Source: Clostridiales bacterium (GTDB lineage: Bacteria > Bacillota > Clostridia > Oscillospirales > Acutalibacteraceae). Taken from it: a stretch of 64,000 nucleotides of DNA. Both the position numbers and the translations under genes were made by a program. Shown piece by piece: positions 59,896 to 64,000 of the stretch. Position 1 is the stretch's first letter, and each line of letters starts with the position of its first letter. The notes under the pieces are model-generated. The model did no database searches. It was given only the letters and a program-made list of their open reading frames with translations, and was not told the DNA's origin. Location of the stretch: assembly GCA_012524025.1 (NCBI GenBank), contig JAAYSC010000017.1:1-64000 (forward strand), read 5' to 3'.

Positions 59896-62370
59896 ATGAA
59901 AACAGAAATTGCAAATGTCGTTGTTGACAAGGCGACTTATAGCTACGACAAAGAGTATGCTTATTTGGTTCCCGCACACCTGAAAGATTTAGCTCAAGTT
60001 GGGTGTCGCGTGCTGGTTGGATTTGGTCGTGGGCACCAAAAGCGAGTTGGGTTGATTACCGGATTTGGCAACTTAAACGATCTTAAAACTCAAAAACTCA
60101 AGTCGATTGAAGCGGTGCTTGATAAAGCGCCGCTTTTTAACGATGAAATGCTTTCTTTAATCCACTGGATGAAAGAGCTGACTTTTTGCACGGCTTATGA
60201 GGCCGCAAAAGCGATTTTGCCACCGGGTATAAACTTAAAAAAGATAAAATATTACAGCCTGTCACAAGTAGCAGACGGTTGTGATTTGACACAATTATCC
60301 GCAACATCAATCCAAGTGTTGGAACTGCTCAAAAAAACGCAAAAGCCCTTACACGAGAAAAGTATTTCAAATCGATTGCAAATATCTGAAATAGCTGGCC
60401 ATTTGGAAGAGCTGGAAGACAAAGGATTATTGCAATCCCACAGTGAAGTCAAACAAAAAGTTGGCGATTTAACTCAAAAAATGGCAAGGTTGTCCGAGGG
60501 AATTGACAGGGAAGACTTTGACAGTTTTAAATTAACACCAAAGCAAAGCGCTCTTGCTGATATTTTAGCGGATGTGGGTACAGCAGCGGTAAAAGAACTT
60601 TGCTATTTAACCGGGGTAACTCAATCCGTTGTATCAGCCTTAAGTAAAAAGAAAGTAATTGAAGTTTTCGAAATGCCGGTTATGCGAAGTCCTGCCGTAA
60701 AGAAAAGCCAAGGTGATTTTTATAATAAAAAAATCAACCTTACCGCTGAACAAAATAAAGCTTACACAGAGCTTGAAGCTTTATTGGAATCAGAAAATTT
60801 TGAAACTTCTTTATTGTTTGGTGTAACCGGCAGCGGTAAAACTTTAGTTTATTTAAAGCTGATTGACCGTGCCATATCAGTTGGTGACGGCGTTATTGTG
60901 ATGGTGCCGGAAATCGCCTTAACCCCGCAATTATTACAAATCTTTAAGTCAAGATATGGTGAAAAAGTTGCCATTTTTCACAGTGCCCTTCCCTTGGGTG
61001 AAAGGGCTGACGAGTGGAAGCGAGTTAAAAATGGCTTGGCTAAAATTGTCGTGGGCACCCGGTCTGCTGTTTTTGCCCCTTTGGAAAATATCGGCTTAAT
61101 CATAATTGACGAAGAGCAGGAATCCACTTATAAGTCTGACATGTCGCCACGATATCATACTCATGACCTAGCACGCTTCAGATCTGCCTACCATAAAGCC
61201 TTGCTCCTTCTGGCGTCTGCCACACCCAGTATTGAAAGCTATACCGCGGCGCTCCAAGGTAAATATAAGTTAAGTGTTTTAAATGAACGCTATGGCAAAG
61301 CCCAATTACCGGAAGTCATAACCGTTGATATGAGGCAAGAGCTTATTGAAGGCCAAACCTCGGAAATTAGCAGCGTTTTGCGCTCGGCTCTTGAAGAAAA
61401 TCTTGAAAATGGCTTTCAGTCTATACTCATGATAAACAGAAGGGGCTATAACACCTTGGCAACCTGCACCGCCTGCGGGTCTGTGGTAACTTGCCCCCAT
61501 TGCAGCATATCATTAAGATACCACAGTGCAAACAATAGGTTGATGTGCCATTATTGCGGGTATTCAAAGCCCTTTAGCAACACTTGCGATGAGTGTCAAA
61601 AACAAAGCATAAGATATACCGGTTTCGGTACACAAAAAATTGAGGAAGAGTTAAAAAAAATCTTGCCCGGGGCGCGTATAATGCGAATGGACACCGACTC
61701 CACCATGACACGCTACTCACATGAAAACAAACTGGATGATTTCAGGCAAAAGAAATTTGATATTATGTTAGGGACGCAAATGGTTGCCAAGGGCTTAGAC
61801 TTTGAAAATGTCACTCTCGTTGGTGTTGTCTCTATTGATCAACAGCTTTATAACGACGACTTCAGGAGTATGGAAAGTACATTTTCGCTCTTAACCCAAG
61901 TTGTCGGCAGGTCGGGGCGCGGTAAACACCCCGGCAAGGCAATAATACAAACATTTGCACCAAGTAATGATGTTATAAATTTAGCGGCAAAACAAGATTA
62001 CGAAGCCTTTTATGAAAAAGAAATAGAAATCAGGCGCCTCCTTATTTACCCGCCCTATTGTGATTTGTGCCAAGTTTCATTGTCCTCAACAGATGAGGCA
62101 CTTTCAAAAACAAGCGCAGATGAATTCTTGAAAATTTTAAAAAGTTTGTCAGTAAAAAAATATCCGGAGCAAAAAATCATAGTTTTAGGGCCTGTTCAGG
62201 CACGCATTGCCAAGATAAGCAATAAATACCGCTATAGGCTAATTATTAAATGTAAAAACACACGAACCTTTAGGCAGATGGTGTCTGATGCCGTGATAGA
62301 ATTTGCCGGTTTGAATAAGTACAAGCGTGTTACCTTGCATGTTGACATAAATCCCTCCGGTATTGTATGA
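59896..62370 (+). CDS. priA: Primosomal protein N' (PriA helicase)
   Basis: LLFGVTGSGKTLVYLKLI, IIDEEQE (DEEH-type), zinc cysteines CTACGSVVTCPHCSISL...CHYCGYSKPFSNTCDEC. Confidence 0.96.
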   Translation: MKTEIANVVVDKATYSYDKEYAYLVPAHLKDLAQVGCRVLVGFGRGHQKRVGLITGFGNLNDLKTQKLKSIEAVLDKAPLFNDEMLSLIHWMKELTFCTAYEAAKAILPPGINLKKIKYYSLSQVADGCDLTQLSATSIQVLELLKKTQKPLHEKSISNRLQISEIAGHLEELEDKGLLQSHSEVKQKVGDLTQKMARLSEGIDREDFDSFKLTPKQSALADILADVGTAAVKELCYLTGVTQSVVSALSKKKVIEVFEMPVMRSPAVKKSQGDFYNKKINLTAEQNKAYTELEALLESENFETSLLFGVTGSGKTLVYLKLIDRAISVGDGVIVMVPEIALTPQLLQIFKSRYGEKVAIFHSALPLGERADEWKRVKNGLAKIVVGTRSAVFAPLENIGLIIIDEEQESTYKSDMSPRYHTHDLARFRSAYHKALLLLASATPSIESYTAALQGKYKLSVLNERYGKAQLPEVITVDMRQELIEGQTSEISSVLRSALEENLENGFQSILMINRRGYNTLATCTACGSVVTCPHCSISLRYHSANNRLMCHYCGYSKPFSNTCDECQKQSIRYTGFGTQKIEEELKKILPGARIMRMDTDSTMTRYSHENKLDDFRQKKFDIMLGTQMVAKGLDFENVTLVGVVSIDQQLYNDDFRSMESTFSLLTQVVGRSGRGKHPGKAIIQTFAPSNDVINLAAKQDYEAFYEKEIEIRRLLIYPPYCDLCQVSLSSTDEALSKTSADEFLKILKSLSVKKYPEQKIIVLGPVQARIAKISNKYRYRLIIKCKNTRTFRQMVSDAVIEFAGLNKYKRVTLHVDINPSGIV

Positions 62371-62409
62371 TATAAATAGGAAAACTTGATTATATAAGAG
62401 GTGAGCACT

Positions 62410-62874
62410 ATGGCTTTAAGAAATATTGTTAAAGAAGGGGACCCTATATTGTTGAAAAAAAGCAGAGTGGTTGACAAGTTTGACCGTCGCTTAGCTACTT
62501 TGCTTGATGATATGGCCGAAACAATGTATGCAAATGAAGGTCTTGGCTTGGCGGCCGTTCAGGTTGGCGTTTTAAAGCGAGCTTTTGTTGCAGATACCGG
62601 GGATGGACTAAAAGAGTTCGTTAACCCGGAAATTATTGATACACAAGGCCAACAAAATGAGCTTGAAGGCTGTCTATCACTTCCGGGTCGTTCGGGAACA
62701 ACACAAAGGCCGGAAACTGTAAAAATAAAAGCACAAGATCGTCACGGCAAATGGCATATTTTTAAAGCACAGGGCCTGAAAGCGCGTTGCTACTGCCACG
62801 AAAATGACCATTTGGATGGTATTTTATTTACCGAAAGAATAGTTAACACGGTGCCCGATCTCAAAGAAGAATAG
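62410..62874 (+). CDS. def: Peptide deformylase
   Basis: NEGLGLAAVQVG, EGCLSLPG, CHENDHLDGILF. Confidence 0.96.
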   Translation: MALRNIVKEGDPILLKKSRVVDKFDRRLATLLDDMAETMYANEGLGLAAVQVGVLKRAFVADTGDGLKEFVNPEIIDTQGQQNELEGCLSLPGRSGTTQRPETVKIKAQDRHGKWHIFKAQGLKARCYCHENDHLDGILFTERIVNTVPDLKEE

Positions 62875-62882
62875 GTGAAAAT

Positions 62883-63812
62883 ATGAAGATTCTTTTTATG
62901 GGGACACCGGATTTTGCCGTAAAATCTTTAGCGAAACTACATGAAGACGGATACGAAATCTCGGCTGTTTTCACTCAAGAAGACAGAATCAGAGGGCGTG
63001 GAAACAAATTATCGCCTTCGCCTGTCAAAACTATGAGCAATGAACTTGGCTTGAAGGTGTATCACCCAAGGTCTCTAAAGAGCGATGAAACGATAGAACT
63101 TGTTAAAAAAATCAATCCGGACATTATTGTTGTTGTTGCCTATGGGAAAATTTTGCCCAAAGAAATCTTAGATATACCGCCTCATGGCTGTGTCAACATC
63201 CATGCATCTTTACTTCCGAAATATAGGGGAGCCGCACCTATCCAATGGGCGATAATAAACGGTGAAAAAGAAACCGGTGTAACATCAATGCTTATGGATG
63301 TCGGAATGGATACCGGTGACATTCTTTTGAGCCGTAAAACCCCAATAGCCGAAGACGAAACATCTGCTGATCTTTTTATAAGATTGGCAGATCTTGGCGC
63401 AGATTTATTAATCGAAACCATCAAAGCGATGCAGAAAGGTGTGCTTGAGCCTAAAATTCAAGATGAAAGTCAAGCGACCTATGCCCCAATGTTGGACAAA
63501 TCAATGTGTGAAATTGACTGGGAAATGTCAGCTCAACAAATTAATAACCTCATAAGAGGGCTCTCACCCTTTTTTTGCGCTTGCAGTAAACTTGATGGGA
63601 AAAGGGTTAGGTTTATTGAGTCGGAAGTTTCTGAATCCGCTTGTGATTTGGATGCGGGTGAGATTATCTGTAAAGACGGCTCTCTGATTGTTGCCTGCGG
63701 CAATGATAGCGCCTTGGAAATTAAAATGTTGCAAGCCGAGGGTAAAAAGGCCATGGATTCAGAGGCATATTTATTGGGCAACAAAATTGAAGAAGGTAAT
63801 AAGTTTGAATAG
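62883..63812 (+). CDS. fmt: Methionyl-tRNA formyltransferase
   Basis: MKILFMGTPDFAVKSLAKL, VNIHASLLPKYRGAAPIQWAIINGEKETGVTSMLMDVGMDTGDIL. Confidence 0.96.
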   Translation: MKILFMGTPDFAVKSLAKLHEDGYEISAVFTQEDRIRGRGNKLSPSPVKTMSNELGLKVYHPRSLKSDETIELVKKINPDIIVVVAYGKILPKEILDIPPHGCVNIHASLLPKYRGAAPIQWAIINGEKETGVTSMLMDVGMDTGDILLSRKTPIAEDETSADLFIRLADLGADLLIETIKAMQKGVLEPKIQDESQATYAPMLDKSMCEIDWEMSAQQINNLIRGLSPFFCACSKLDGKRVRFIESEVSESACDLDAGEIICKDGSLIVACGNDSALEIKMLQAEGKKAMDSEAYLLGNKIEEGNKFE

Positions 63813-63826
63813 GAGGCTTTTAAAAA

Positions 63827-64000
63827 ATGGGCTTGTTTTATGATTATTATTATATAGTGCTTGTTTTGCCGGCAATGTTAATTGCTGTGGCAGCTCAAAT
63901 CTACTTAAAATCAATATACAAAAAGATGTCAAATGTAAACAGTCTTCGCGGTTTGACAGGCGCACAGGCAGCATATCAAGTGTTGGCTCACTATGGAATT
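63827..64000 (+). CDS. Zinc metallopeptidase YugP-like (truncated by window end)
   Basis: ATG 63827 with AGGAGG RBS; MGLFYDYYYIVLVLPAMLIAVAAQIYLKSIYKKMSNVNSLRGLTGAQAAYQVLAHYGI. Confidence 0.8.
   Translation, partial: MGLFYDYYYIVLVLPAMLIAVAAQIYLKSIYKKMSNVNSLRGLTGAQAAYQVLAHYGI

Overview
Gene-dense bacterial chromosome segment, Gram-positive Clostridia-like by gene content (inference, not verified). Nearly all of it is core genome: recJ-relA-dtd-MBL-hemZ; a SpoVB/MurJ-like flippase-mazG-HU-rqcP-divIC-S1 block; hpf; murC; radC; mltG-U32; a T-box leader plus alaS; comEC-holA; rnmV-ispF; cdaA-cdaR; prmC; scpAB; gerW-rluB; yicC-remA-gmk-rpoZ-priA-def-fmt. Accessory content is mainly carbohydrate metabolism: a GH27 with a nested domain, a GH109-like/BadF-kinase/GH4 operon, and a GH2 beta-galactosidase. 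I saw no CRISPR array, rRNA, tRNA or prophage; one possible transposase tail lies at the left edge. The items most worth a second look are: (i) a DUF5685-like / J-like / membrane-protein trio in which the J-like protein lacks HPD and ends in a dense cysteine cluster; (ii) a ComEC whose C-terminal metallo-beta-lactamase-like domain appears to lack the metal-binding motif; (iii) a cluster pairing two NAD-dependent glycosidase families with a sugar kinase; (iv) an orphan class I fumarase alpha-type subunit; (v) an alanine T-box that the ORF track mis-extends into alaS; (vi) an amidase fused to an unexplained N-terminal region. All family calls come from reading motifs by eye; no database search was run.
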